33,597 nucleotides of DNA from an uncultured Prevotella sp. (lineage in GTDB: Bacteria; Bacteroidota; Bacteroidia; Bacteroidales; Bacteroidaceae), in assembly GCA_900557255.1 (NCBI GenBank), contig USSA01000013.1, positions 1 to 33,597 on the forward strand. Reading direction: 5' to 3'. Below are positions 16,229 to 23,673 of the stretch, piece by piece. Under the pieces are notes generated by a model. It was not told the DNA's origin and ran no database searches. It saw nothing but the letters and a program-made list of their open reading frames with translations. A program made the position numbers and the translations under genes. Positions within the stretch are counted from its first letter, which is position 1, and the number at the start of each line of letters is the position of its first letter.

Positions 16229-16401
16229 TTTATCAACCTCCTGTGCTGTGTGTTATAACTCAAAACAACAGGAAAGTCAAATCAATAATATATTATTTAC
16301 AAAAGTAGGAATGCTTTTATAATTTTAATAAATATAGTATACAATTTTGTAAAATGCATAAGCAACATTAAAACTTTCAAAGATTTTGGTCTGAATATTT
16401 A

Positions 16402-17238
16402 TTATCTTACAGTTTTGAATGTTCCGTCATTTGCTTTATCTAATTTGTAAAATGATATATCATTTTTATTACAAATTTGCTTTATCTTCTCTATATCTTT
16501 AGGATTTGCGTTATATCCTACTGTTATGCTTTTCGGTTTCATATAATCATTCATAGCACTTCTCTTTTTACACAAATCAATCTTAATAATTCTCCATTCT
16601 TCTTCATATTGCCAACACTTTTCTTTTGTACTACAACATTCATGTAAGTACCTAATTATGTCACAATATGAAGCATTATATTCAATTTGGGGAATATGTT
16701 CTGAATATTCTACTGGAGCAATAAATATATAATATTTTTTAAACAATTCCATAGCATCATACTCTACACAAATACCATTATATGAATTTGCGTAATGTGC
16801 CCACATTAAATGGTTGTTGTATGATGTAGTTAAAGAGTTGATAAATGTATGTGCTTTGATTTTATCAAATATATTTTCCAAAGATGACCTTACATCAACA
16901 AAATTATTTATTTCCTGTTTGGTTGGTTCTTCTATGAAAACTATATGTGATAGTAATTCCTTTCTATTACTAATTTCTTTGTCAACATCATATACATTGT
17001 AAGAAAATTCAAAAATATCATTTAAGTCTTGAATAAGGCTGAAATGAAAAGTGTTTTTATTAAGATTGTCAATTGTGTAAGGACTTTCTAATGAGGAATA
17101 TTTATAAAACGATTTAATATTAAAAGATTTATAAGCATTAGTTAGCCCATTGAAATCATAAGATTCCGGAGGATCATCTTTTCTAATACAGATGAACGAT
17201 TTTCTTAAATATTCATTATACTCTTTTTTAGTCAACAT
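16402..17238 (-). CDS. DUF2971 family protein
   Basis: 278 residues with the DUF2971 hallmark 'MWAHYANSYNGICVEYD' at 145-161, preceded by the N-terminal 'FYKYSSLESPYTIDNLNKNT' and followed by 'CWQYEEEWRIIK' near 210. GGAG is ten bases before ATG. The biochemical function of the family is not established, though members are often seen in bacterial defence islands. It lies downstream of the AAA ATPase on the same strand, but a tnpV remnant and a terminator separate them, so it probably has its own transcript. Confidence 0.8.
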   Translation of the reverse strand: MLTKKEYNEYLRKSFICIRKDDPPESYDFNGLTNAYKSFNIKSFYKYSSLESPYTIDNLNKNTFHFSLIQDLNDIFEFSYNVYDVDKEISNRKELLSHIVFIEEPTKQEINNFVDVRSSLENIFDKIKAHTFINSLTTSYNNHLMWAHYANSYNGICVEYDAMELFKKYYIFIAPVEYSEHIPQIEYNASYCDIIRYLHECCSTKEKCWQYEEEWRIIKIDLCKKRSAMNDYMKPKSITVGYNANPKDIEKIKQICNKNDISFYKLDKANDGTFKTVR

Positions 17239-17515
17239 TAACCAGCTCCAATATTCAAATTGTCTATTTTAAAGCAATTCTACTCTCAAATGCCTTATGT
17301 TTTACATGTTTTCAATACCGTCAAAACAAGAATTATTTATATATTCGCCATACTATCTCTTAAAAACATCAGTGCTTGGTCATCCGAATAAGTATTGATT
17401 CTTCCGTAGATGTTAGGATATATTTTATACAAATATCACCGTCTTCATATTTGATTTTTGGTATGGATTTCTCTTCATCAATACAAATTGAAACTAACGC
17501 CCTTAACATTTTTAA

Positions 17516-17701
17516 AAGTCGGAGCAAATGGTCGAACATGAAGACATAACCGAACAGCTCGAAGCTGAAAACCAAATGCTGTGGGTGCATATAATCAACA
17601 ACATTGCAAATCGGGCAAGGGAAATTATTAATAGTGAAATAATACACGCTATAATATGGTTAAATGAAGGCAAGTGGTTTAATCCTACTTGCCTTCATTA
17701 G
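17516..17701 (+). pseudogene. C-terminal fragment of tnpV
   Basis: An open frame on the plus strand, starting just after a TAA at 17513, reads 'SEQMVEHEDITEQLEAENQM' and then LWVHIINNIANRAREIINSE. It matches the tail of the tnpV at 13875-14249 (EELKADNQMEWVCRMNNIRS). Only the last ~45 residues remain. It lies in opposite orientation to the two other tnpV copies and overlaps the end of the AAA ATPase gene on the other strand. Confidence 0.65.
17663..17699 (-). terminator. Terminator of the AAA ATPase gene
   Basis: Perfect 13-base arms AATGAAGGCAAGT and ACTTGCCTTCATT with an 11-base loop; the stop codon of the ATPase lies in the loop/stem region. The T-run on the minus strand is short (ATTTAACC), so strength is uncertain. 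Confidence 0.55.
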
Positions 17702-19025
17702 TTCTATATACATCATTTTTTATTTTTGGTATGGCCTTCTCACCTAATAAATATGATTTTGCTAATTTAATATCTGCTCGATTTTGTGTGTTCCCAAGAG
17801 CTTCTAAACGTGATGCACCATTTTGTTTTGTAACAAGCCACATTTCATCTTTTCTTAGCAAATTGAAATCAAGTAAAAGCGTTTCATGAGAAGTAGTAAT
17901 TAACTGACAATCACTATTGACAATTTTATTTAAAAATGCATTTACAAAATTATATGTAAGTAATGGATGCAAACATCTGTCAATTTCATCAATAATATAT
18001 ACTGCCTCATCATCGTTTTGAAATAAAATTTCCATTAATTGAAATATCCTTAATGTTCCATCAGATTCTTCGGACATAGAAAATGGAATATTTGGATTTT
18101 CGTGATATAATTGTATGGTCTTGCAGATTAATTCATCTTGCTCTTTTGTAATTATATATAATTCTTTATTAATACCCAACATAGAACCATCAGCAGGGTT
18201 TTCATTAGCAGAAAGAGCCTCATTTATATTTTGTATTAAGTCAGTATATATCTCTTTTGGTAATTTTGCTGCTATTCTATCCATAGAACAGTCGACAATA
18301 TCATAATTGGAAATAGAAAAACCGAAATCTTTAAAGAAGCAAATAATTTTTTCTATGTTATCAGATGACATAAAATATGAGTAATTATATATTTGCTCGT
18401 CGGGGAACATGATTCTTAATTTGGTTTCATACCAATTAAATAAGTTTTTTAATACAGAAATTTCCGAATACTCTAAAAATAATGATTTGTATTGGTTAAT
18501 TAAATTCAAAAAAAGTGTATTATCATCATTTTTAACGCCATCTAAATAAACTTCCAATTTATTATATAAAGTGTTGTCTTTTATTTCTCTTTTATTTAAT
18601 TCGTATGCTGAATCTGACACTCTCCTATAAAAAATTAATTTTCTGTTTTTGTATAAAGTTTCAGAAATTATTTTATTTGTAGATAGAATGATCGAAAATT
18701 TATAATTTATGACATTACCATCTAACAATATTTCAAAGGTAAATGATGAAGGAGTATTTTTGCATGTTTCATCAATTTTATAGTATTTATTAATAAAAGA
18801 ATTTCTGCTGCCATTTAAAATGTAGTTCCTAGCAAAAGCAATTGCTTTAACAAAATTAGATTTACCAGAACCATTTGCACCGAAGATAGAAGAAAACTTA
18901 AGTATTTTCAAATTGGTGTTTTGATATACTCTTTCGTTAAATGCTCTACCTTTTCCAGCTTTTAAACTTAAAATTTGTTCATTCTTTATGGATAAAAAAT
19001 TTTCTACTCCAAAACTAATCAACAT
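17685..19025 (-). CDS. AAA family (OLD/RloA-like) ATPase
   Basis: A 446-residue ATPase of the AAA_15/AAA_21 group. It opens MLISFGVENFLSI, has Walker A GANGSGKSN at 49-57, a signature-like SDGTLRIFQLME, Walker B VYIIDEIDRCLHP and a switch histidine in TTSHE. These are ABC/SMC-like features shared with OLD-family and RloA anti-phage ATPases. I start it at ATG 19025 because GAGAGG is eight bases upstream and relatives begin there; an ATG at 19031 is too close to the site. No nuclease domain is fused and no usual RloB-type partner is next to it. The divergent tiny genes at 19374-19674 and the DUF2971 gene are the only neighbours. A defence role is inferred from family and context. Confidence 0.78.
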   Translation of the reverse strand: MLISFGVENFLSIKNEQILSLKAGKGRAFNERVYQNTNLKILKFSSIFGANGSGKSNFVKAIAFARNYILNGSRNSFINKYYKIDETCKNTPSSFTFEILLDGNVINYKFSIILSTNKIISETLYKNRKLIFYRRVSDSAYELNKREIKDNTLYNKLEVYLDGVKNDDNTLFLNLINQYKSLFLEYSEISVLKNLFNWYETKLRIMFPDEQIYNYSYFMSSDNIEKIICFFKDFGFSISNYDIVDCSMDRIAAKLPKEIYTDLIQNINEALSANENPADGSMLGINKELYIITKEQDELICKTIQLYHENPNIPFSMSEESDGTLRIFQLMEILFQNDDEAVYIIDEIDRCLHPLLTYNFVNAFLNKIVNSDCQLITTSHETLLLDFNLLRKDEMWLVTKQNGASRLEALGNTQNRADIKLAKSYLLGEKAIPKIKNDVYRTNEGK

Positions 19026-19145
19026 ATGCATTACCTCTCATGTTACCTTTTAGAACATTATACGACAAACGCGATATATATTCAAGTAAAAATAGCATTT
19101 TGTTACAGTTTTTTAATATATTTCACAGAAATTGAGAGAAATCTA

Positions 19146-19174
19146 TTGACTTTTACCATACATTATGCTAAAAT
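19146..19174 (+). promoter_or_regulatory. Promoter of the two small genes
   Basis: TTGACT (19146-19151), 17 bases, TAAAAT (19169-19174) with a TGC extension. It points right and would give a leader of about 190 bases before the first SD-supported gene. Confidence 0.65.
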
Positions 19175-19184
19175 ATAGTAAAAT

Positions 19185-19210
19185 GATTAAGAATAATATA
19201 CGTCTTAATC
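19185..19210 (+). promoter_or_regulatory. Leader hairpin 1
   Basis: GATTAAGA (19185-19192) pairs perfectly with TCTTAATC (19203-19210), right at the expected 5' end of the transcript from 19146-19174, and is followed by AAAAAA. Confidence 0.45.
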
Positions 19211-19243
19211 AAAAAAGCAGTAACTATCCTACAGTTACTGCTT
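19211..19243 (-). terminator. Strong hairpin with U-run on the minus strand
   Basis: AAGCAGTAACT (19215-19225) and AGTTACTGCTT (19233-19243) pair perfectly around seven bases. On the minus strand TTTTTT follows, so it is a good leftward terminator, yet no leftward gene is visible between it and 19764. It may end a short antisense RNA, or act only as a leader structure for the rightward transcript. Confidence 0.55.
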
Positions 19244-19255
19244 GAAGTAGATAAT

Positions 19256-19372
19256 ATGACGGTTGGATCCCGACAAATCAACTACCCATGTATTGTTGAT
19301 ATGTTATCACAATTAGAGCTAAAAGTCAATGATTATTTTGCTCATAGTGGCGCCGTCAAGAAAGGAGAATAG
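19256..19372 (+). CDS. Possible 38-residue leader peptide
   Basis: An ATG-started frame (MTVGSRQINYPC...AVKKGE) ends in TAG one base before the next gene's ATG, and its end overlaps that gene's ribosome binding site. Its own start has only a weak site (GAAG). The tight join would permit translational coupling, but nothing else supports it. Confidence 0.25.
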   Translation: MTVGSRQINYPCIVDMLSQLELKVNDYFAHSGAVKKGE

Positions 19373-19373
19373 A

Positions 19374-19496
19374 ATGATGGCTAAAACTAAGAGCAGTGTT
19401 CATGGCAAACCAGAAAAGAAAATTGTGACTGTTAATGGTTACAAAAAGTCTGATGGAACAAAGGTAAAATCTCATAGACGTTCTACACCTAATTAA
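19374..19496 (+). CDS. Very small basic protein of 40 residues
   Basis: AAAGGAG lies six bases before ATG (a second ATG follows at once). The product MMAKTKSSVHGKPEKKIVTV then NGYKKSDGTKVKSHRRSTPN is strongly basic (Lys/Arg/His-rich), with the look of a nucleic-acid- or ribosome-binding peptide. I recall similar short proteins with the same HGKPEKK...NGYKK...HRRSTPN ends, usually unannotated. It is the first gene of a two-gene unit with a zinc-ribbon protein, divergent from the AAA ATPase. Confidence 0.65.
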   Translation: MMAKTKSSVHGKPEKKIVTVNGYKKSDGTKVKSHRRSTPN

Positions 19497-19533
19497 TGAA
19501 CACAACATCAATCATTGAAAGGAGCAAAGGGTT

Positions 19534-19674
19534 ATGCACTCAACAGGTGAAAAACCGGGCATTGGAACATATCAGTGTGTAAATTGTGGTACTAAAATTC
19601 ATTTAGACGATAATACTGACACATTGCCACCATGTCCAAAATGTGATAAAACCACTTTTATTAAAGTCGGTTAA
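19534..19674 (+). CDS. Small zinc-ribbon protein of 46 residues
   Basis: GGAG is nine bases before ATG. The product opens MHSTGEKPGIGTYQC and has two knuckles, CVNC and CPKC, 19 residues apart, with 'DDNTDTLPPCPKC' between. This is a one-domain zinc ribbon like those annotated 'zinc ribbon-containing protein'. It is cotranscribed with the basic 40-residue protein; the terminator at 19720-19746 ends the unit. Such ribbons usually mediate protein or nucleic-acid contacts; the partner is unknown. Confidence 0.72.
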   Translation: MHSTGEKPGIGTYQCVNCGTKIHLDDNTDTLPPCPKCDKTTFIKVG

Positions 19675-19719
19675 TAGTTAATAAGGTGAAAAGGACATCC
19701 TTGGTGAATAGTTTGTAAT

Positions 19720-19746
19720 GAGCAGGCATAATGCCTGCTCATTTTT
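19720..19746 (+). terminator. Terminator of the small-gene unit
   Basis: GAGCAGGCAT/ATGCCTGCTC, a nearly loop-less palindrome, followed by ATTTTTC on the plus strand. Confidence 0.75.
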
Positions 19747-19763
19747 CTATAATACTATCATTG

Positions 19764-20786
19764 TCATATTAAATTTATACTGTTATTTAGCATCTTCAAA
19801 ATTTCATCTTTAACTTTATCGTAATATATGATATGCTCAACAGTTTCTTTGACTTTACTGATACCCAGTTGTTGTTCTTCCTCGTTATCACATTCAAGCA
19901 TCAATGCTCTTTTGATGTTGTATTCAAGCCAGCCAAGCCTGCCATTGTTACTGTAATACAAAGCCTCCCAATCAACATTTGTATCAAGATTTGTATTATC
20001 AAAATATGACTTGATGAATGTATTAAACAAATTAAAATTTATATTACATCCTTCATATCCTGACCAGCAAAGTGCGAGCTCAAACAATTCGAGATAAGGA
20101 TTTGAATATCCTAAACATTCTAAATCAATCAGCTTAAACTCATCACCAATCCAAAGTACATTTTTGCTGTCCATATCGTTATGGCAAATTGCTTTGACCG
20201 GAGGTAATTTCTTTATAGCCTCGTTGCCTTTCGTCATGCTGTAATTAAAAAAATTGGCATAATCTTTTATGTAATCACAAATCGTTGAGTTCATATCTTT
20301 GGCAAGCTCAATGTATTTTTCCCAATCAATGTGCATTTCGTCTTTCTCGAAAGGCTCATTTTTCAAATCAATATTATGAATTTTTGCCAACACTTCACCT
20401 ATCTTTTCGCAATGAACTGACTTGATTTCACCGTCTTTCAATGACTTGCCGTCATACCACTCAAAAATATAATAATATTGACCGTTTAATTCCTGTATTT
20501 TTCTATTCTTGAACTCCAAAGCATAAACTGCAGGAATATTGTTTTGCTGTAATATTTTCTCAATATCATCAGCGATTTTGTAGTTGTCCATTGCAGTAGG
20601 TCGTTTCATAATGTTTGGGTTTAAAAGCTTAATTATGTAACTGCCTTTTTCGGTAACAATCTTAAACATACGGTGCATAAAACCGCCTGCTACCTGAACG
20701 GGATTTTCAAGCACTTTGCCTAACTGCAAATCTTCCGCAACTAAATTGAAAAAATTATTTATGTTTATCATTTCTCGTTTTGTCAT
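19764..20786 (-). CDS. Aminoglycoside phosphotransferase-fold kinase
   Basis: A 340-residue APH/choline-kinase-fold protein. The catalytic loop CHNDMDSKN gives His202, Asp204 and Asn209, followed by the metal-binding IDLE at 220-223; the ATP lysine is in SYIIKLL. Family members phosphorylate small hydroxylated molecules (aminoglycosides, choline, sugars). Nothing shows that this one gives antibiotic resistance. It is the last gene of the Fic operon, 69 bases after the S51 gene. The start has only a weak AGAG site; an internal ATG at codon 6 is possible. Confidence 0.8.
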   Translation of the reverse strand: MTKREMININNFFNLVAEDLQLGKVLENPVQVAGGFMHRMFKIVTEKGSYIIKLLNPNIMKRPTAMDNYKIADDIEKILQQNNIPAVYALEFKNRKIQELNGQYYYIFEWYDGKSLKDGEIKSVHCEKIGEVLAKIHNIDLKNEPFEKDEMHIDWEKYIELAKDMNSTICDYIKDYANFFNYSMTKGNEAIKKLPPVKAICHNDMDSKNVLWIGDEFKLIDLECLGYSNPYLELFELALCWSGYEGCNINFNLFNTFIKSYFDNTNLDTNVDWEALYYSNNGRLGWLEYNIKRALMLECDNEEEQQLGISKVKETVEHIIYYDKVKDEILKMLNNSINLI

Positions 20787-20855
20787 TTTTTATAACACTC
20801 TTTGTTTGCCATAATCTGTTTTATGCCAATTATCCTTTGACACAATTACACCACG

Positions 20856-21524
20856 CTATTTGCTAAAAGTCTTTACATCTCCAATAAGTTTAATATTGCC
20901 GTTATCTACGATAATACCGCCTGACATGAAAGCAGTTGCATAAACTGTTTTACCTCTTTCGGATAACACACGCCGAATGGCTTTGTTTTGCACTTTTGTA
21001 TTTTCGTAATGAACCTCCAAATAGAAATCATCTAAATATTCCAAGCCGTCATAGTATTGAAATTCTTTATAATCTTTGTCAGGTGATATATGATATTCAG
21101 AAAGCTGAATAACCGCACCTGCACTATAACCCATAACAATTCCGTTATGCTTTCTTAACATATTCACCAAATCAAACTCTTTGATTCTGTCCATCATTCT
21201 GTCAGGTCGACCGCCGGTAAAATAAAGAATATCCGCATTTTCTATTTTTTGTTTAGCAGACTCTTTTGTATCCTCAAAATAGTTTACAAATGTAATATTA
21301 TTTCCCGATATTCCGTAGGCAGTAAAGCCGCTGACTATTCCCCTGTAATAAATACCCTTTTCTTTGCTATACAGTAAATTCCATTCTGTTGAATTTTTAA
21401 CCTCACTGTCACGAAAAGAAAAAGCAATTACTGCAACTGAATAGTCGGTCAATATGTATTTTTTCAAGTCATCATAAAGATAATCGGAATTTATTTCATA
21501 TCCTTCAAGTAAAATGTTAACCAT
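20856..21524 (-). CDS. Peptidase S51 / class I glutamine amidotransferase-like protein
   Basis: 222 residues of the peptidase E (S51) family. FTGGRPDRM at 102-110 and the nucleophile elbow GYSAGAVIQ (Ser134) are clear, and EVHYEN with His172 follows in the place of the family histidine. Relatives cleave Asp-X dipeptides or act on cyanophycin-like products. The GAAGG site lies at the end of the preceding kinase gene, whose stop is directly adjacent to this ATG, so translation is coupled. Confidence 0.8.
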   Translation of the reverse strand: MVNILLEGYEINSDYLYDDLKKYILTDYSVAVIAFSFRDSEVKNSTEWNLLYSKEKGIYYRGIVSGFTAYGISGNNITFVNYFEDTKESAKQKIENADILYFTGGRPDRMMDRIKEFDLVNMLRKHNGIVMGYSAGAVIQLSEYHISPDKDYKEFQYYDGLEYLDDFYLEVHYENTKVQNKAIRRVLSERGKTVYATAFMSGGIIVDNGNIKLIGDVKTFSK

Positions 21525-22211
21525 TTATTTACCTTCCACAAATCCAAAATGCTTTGCAAGTTTCTCACAAACTTCTTTTCGTGTATCCTGTTCACTATCA
21601 TCACGAACCAAAATAAAGAATCCGCTTTGGGCATATTCGTTATAATGCTTTTCACTGTTAATCAACTCTAATCCTGCCTTGTAATTTGCCATTACCTCTT
21701 CCGAATTATCGCAATTTTTGATTACACTGAGGATGAATTGCTTTTCTTCGTCATTTCTGTCAAAAAATCGCTCAACACTCATACTTTGAGGTGACAACAT
21801 AACTGCAACATGATTATAATCTGATATTTCTTTCAGCACATCAATCGGAATATTGGTATCAACAATTACTTTTTTGTTTTTGGAAAGTGATATTAGTTCT
21901 GCAATTTCAAATCCTGCTACTTCATCAGACGTGCCATACATCCATTTTTCATATTCTTCAGGGGAACGTTTTACAAAATCCTCCCAACTGTTCATTAAAT
22001 TCATAAAGCATAAATTCGGTTGAATATCAGGATCTGCTACTTTATCTGTAATATCACAAGTATAGTTCTCTCCGCAGAATATCAAATCATATTTTTCTGC
22101 AAGTATTTTCACCATTGTAGATTTGCCTGCATAAGCAGTTCCTGTAATGAAATATACATTTTTCAAATAATGCTTTAGTATATTATTTTCAATAAACATT
22201 TTTCTCACCAT
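21525..22211 (-). CDS. P-loop nucleotide kinase-like protein
   Basis: About 228 residues with Walker A GTAYAGKST near residues 24-32 ('NVYFITGTAYAGKSTMVKIL') and a second half rich in charged helices. It probably phosphorylates a small molecule or nucleotide; the substrate is unknown. The stop of the Fic gene overlaps the ATG at 22211 by one base. A start four codons later (ATG 22199, behind GGTGAG) is equally plausible. Together with the S51 and APH genes it forms a small-molecule-modifying trio downstream of a toxin-antitoxin pair. Confidence 0.72.
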   Translation of the reverse strand: MVRKMFIENNILKHYLKNVYFITGTAYAGKSTMVKILAEKYDLIFCGENYTCDITDKVADPDIQPNLCFMNLMNSWEDFVKRSPEEYEKWMYGTSDEVAGFEIAELISLSKNKKVIVDTNIPIDVLKEISDYNHVAVMLSPQSMSVERFFDRNDEEKQFILSVIKNCDNSEEVMANYKAGLELINSEKHYNEYAQSGFFILVRDDSEQDTRKEVCEKLAKHFGFVEGK

Positions 22212-22921
22212 CACTCCATATACTCATGTTTAGTCGGAGTGTAATTTTTTGACCTGTATTTTTCGTATTTTTCTGTCTTATCTTTGGATACTATATCACC
22301 ATTCGTATATTCAATCGGCTCGATGCAAATTGCGTCAAGCAATATTTTTTCTAAATGTTCATATTCCGAATGCTCACCAAGGCTTGCAAGAACAAAAGAA
22401 TCACGCACATAGCCGGCACTTTCAGCCATAAGATTTTGATCAAAGAAATAGCCGTAATGTTCCACGAAGAATGTCATCATCATTACAGTAGTTCTTGTGT
22501 TGCCCTCTCTAAACGGATGAACTTGCCAAAGTTTTGGAAACAGCCTTGCAATTTGCTTTGCAAAATCTTCTCGTGTAAGACTTGCCCAATCAATCTTTTT
22601 GATTTCGGAAAAAACTTTATCAAGGTCAGCACCAATTTCGGTAACATTTGAATACCAAACACTTCGACCTGCCAGCAACTCTTCACGCTTTTGAATATTT
22701 ATTTTTCTATACTGTCCTGCCCACTCATAAACATCACCAAATAAAAACTTGTGAATAAAACAAAAGCCGCCGGATGAAAAATCACTAAAGCCATTTTCAT
22801 ACAGCAGCATCATGTTTGCACGAGATAATTCAGCCTCTGCCAAATCAAGCTCTTTTTCATTTGTTATGCCAAGCAGGTTTTTGAGGACTGTACTGTTAGG
22901 GATCAAGTACAAATCGTTCAT
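22211..22921 (-). CDS. Fic family AMP-transferase (toxin)
   Basis: 236 residues with the Fic core HPFREGNTRT at 135-144 (catalytic His135), preceded by 'FIHKFLFGDVYEWAGQYRKI', which is typical of Fic/Doc proteins. Fic enzymes transfer AMP (or another nucleotide part) to hydroxyls of target proteins. No inhibitory helix is evident inside this protein; inhibition is probably supplied in trans by the 59-residue product encoded eight bases upstream, as in VbhT/VbhA-type class I pairs. ATG with GGTGAG. The C-terminal 40 residues are highly charged. Confidence 0.88.
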   Translation of the reverse strand: MNDLYLIPNSTVLKNLLGITNEKELDLAEAELSRANMMLLYENGFSDFSSGGFCFIHKFLFGDVYEWAGQYRKINIQKREELLAGRSVWYSNVTEIGADLDKVFSEIKKIDWASLTREDFAKQIARLFPKLWQVHPFREGNTRTTVMMMTFFVEHYGYFFDQNLMAESAGYVRDSFVLASLGEHSEYEHLEKILLDAICIEPIEYTNGDIVSKDKTEKYEKYRSKNYTPTKHEYME

Positions 22922-22929
22922 AAACTCAC

Positions 22930-23109
22930 CTATGATATTTTCTTATGTTTTGCTATAAGAGCAGCTTTCATATCTGCACCTGTAATTTCGCCTTTTGCCC
23001 ATTTTGCAGAAAGTTCCTTTGCAAAGGCTGATACAGGCACGCCTTCAATGCTATTCAACGCATCTGCAACTTTGATTGCAGCCGTTCTTTTTGTTTCAAT
23101 CGGGGACAT
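22930..23109 (-). CDS. VbhA-like antitoxin
   Basis: 59 residues; GGAG is located eight bases before ATG. The first half (TAAIKVADALNSIEGVPVS) forms the helix expected to carry the Fic-inhibiting motif, and the second half ('SAKWAKGEITGADMKAALIA') matches the conserved tail of VbhA-family antitoxins. The usual inhibitory pattern is (S/T)xxxE(G/N). Here Glu-Gly is present but the position four before Glu is Leu, so the fit is incomplete. First gene of the five-gene operon. Confidence 0.75.
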   Translation of the reverse strand: MSPIETKRTAAIKVADALNSIEGVPVSAFAKELSAKWAKGEITGADMKAALIAKHKKIS

Positions 23110-23208
23110 TGTATCACTCCTTTACATATTTATTTTATCATATAGTATGGATAATTACAATAAATTTATTTTGCTGCCTAAATTTAGCAAAAAACAATTT
23201 ATAGCAAA

Positions 23209-23243
23209 AACCACAGCATACGAAAAATCAGAATGCTGTGGTT
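23209..23243 (-). terminator. Terminator after the truncated ATPase
   Basis: AACCACAGCAT and ATGCTGTGGTT arms pair around a 13-base loop, followed on the minus strand by TTTTTGC. It ends leftward transcription from the ATPase stub. Confidence 0.7.
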
Positions 23244-23252
23244 TCAACCATG

Positions 23253-23438
23253 TTAAAAATCAAAGGCAAACTTTATTATGTTGCTTTCGTTTATACCGTT
23301 TGAAAGCAGATGGTTATAGAATATATTGTTCATCAAATATGATTTACCGCATCTTCTGATGCCTGTGATAACTTTTATAAAGCCATTTCCTTCTCTTGCA
23401 ATCAGTCGATTTAAATATATATCTCTTTTAATTTTCAT
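23253..23438 (-). pseudogene. Truncated AAA_14/DUF4143 ATPase, N-terminal stub
   Basis: The ATG has GAGG eight bases upstream. The 61 residues read MKIKRDIYLNRLIAREGNGF then IKVITGIRRCGKSYLMNNIF; the Walker A is GIRRCGKS. This is the standard start of AAA_14/DUF4143 ATPases (about 400 residues). It stops after 'KFAFDF' and the remainder is missing, so it is a remnant; the terminator at 23209-23243 follows at once. Confidence 0.75.
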
Positions 23439-23581
23439 GTTATCGCCTCATTTAATATTTTTGCCACTATCGCCATTTTTATTAAATTATAATTTTTTTT
23501 TTAAGATTTTTCAAGAGAATTTAGTAAATCTAGTAATTAAAAGAGATAGCTCTAATATGTGCATAATGTGTTAAATATGTC

Positions 23582-23617
23582 AAACGCCAATCGACTATAA
23601 CTCGATTGGCGTTTTTT
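23582..23617 (+). terminator. Strong terminator just left of the inverted repeat
   Basis: Perfect 13-base arms (23582-23594 and 23602-23614) around seven bases, then TTTTTT on the plus strand. No rightward gene ends here, so its effect is to stop any transcription entering the ATP-grasp gene from the left. Confidence 0.8.
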
Positions 23618-23630
23618 CTCCGGTGCTCAA

Positions 23631-23655
23631 TAAAGGATAACTAATTGTTATCATA
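23631..23655. repeat. 25-bp inverted repeat, left copy
   Basis: Perfectly repeated in inverted orientation at 26251-26275. The core GATAACTAATTGTTATC is itself a palindrome: six-base arms and a five-base centre. It lies 18 bases before the ATP-grasp ATG, downstream of the terminator. Sequences on either side of the two copies do not match, so the boundary is sharp. Confidence 0.9.
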
Positions 23656-23673
23656 GAATGTAAGGTGTTTCTT

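Noticed and set aside
17369..17647. 92-codon minus-strand ORF between DUF2971 and the AAA ATPase
   Set aside because: It is antisense to the tnpV fragment at 17516-17701, whose plus-strand text matches the other tnpV copies.
19259..19290. GGTTGGATCCC resembling a tRNA T-arm
   Set aside because: No acceptor, D or anticodon stems can be built around it, and the region has other hairpins.
19764..20786. Aminoglycoside resistance gene
   Set aside because: Only the kinase fold is shown; sequence and operon context do not match a known resistance enzyme.
23636..23655. Palindrome read as a rho-independent terminator
   Set aside because: AT-rich arms of six bases without a T-run; the real terminator is the separate GC-containing hairpin at 23582-23617.
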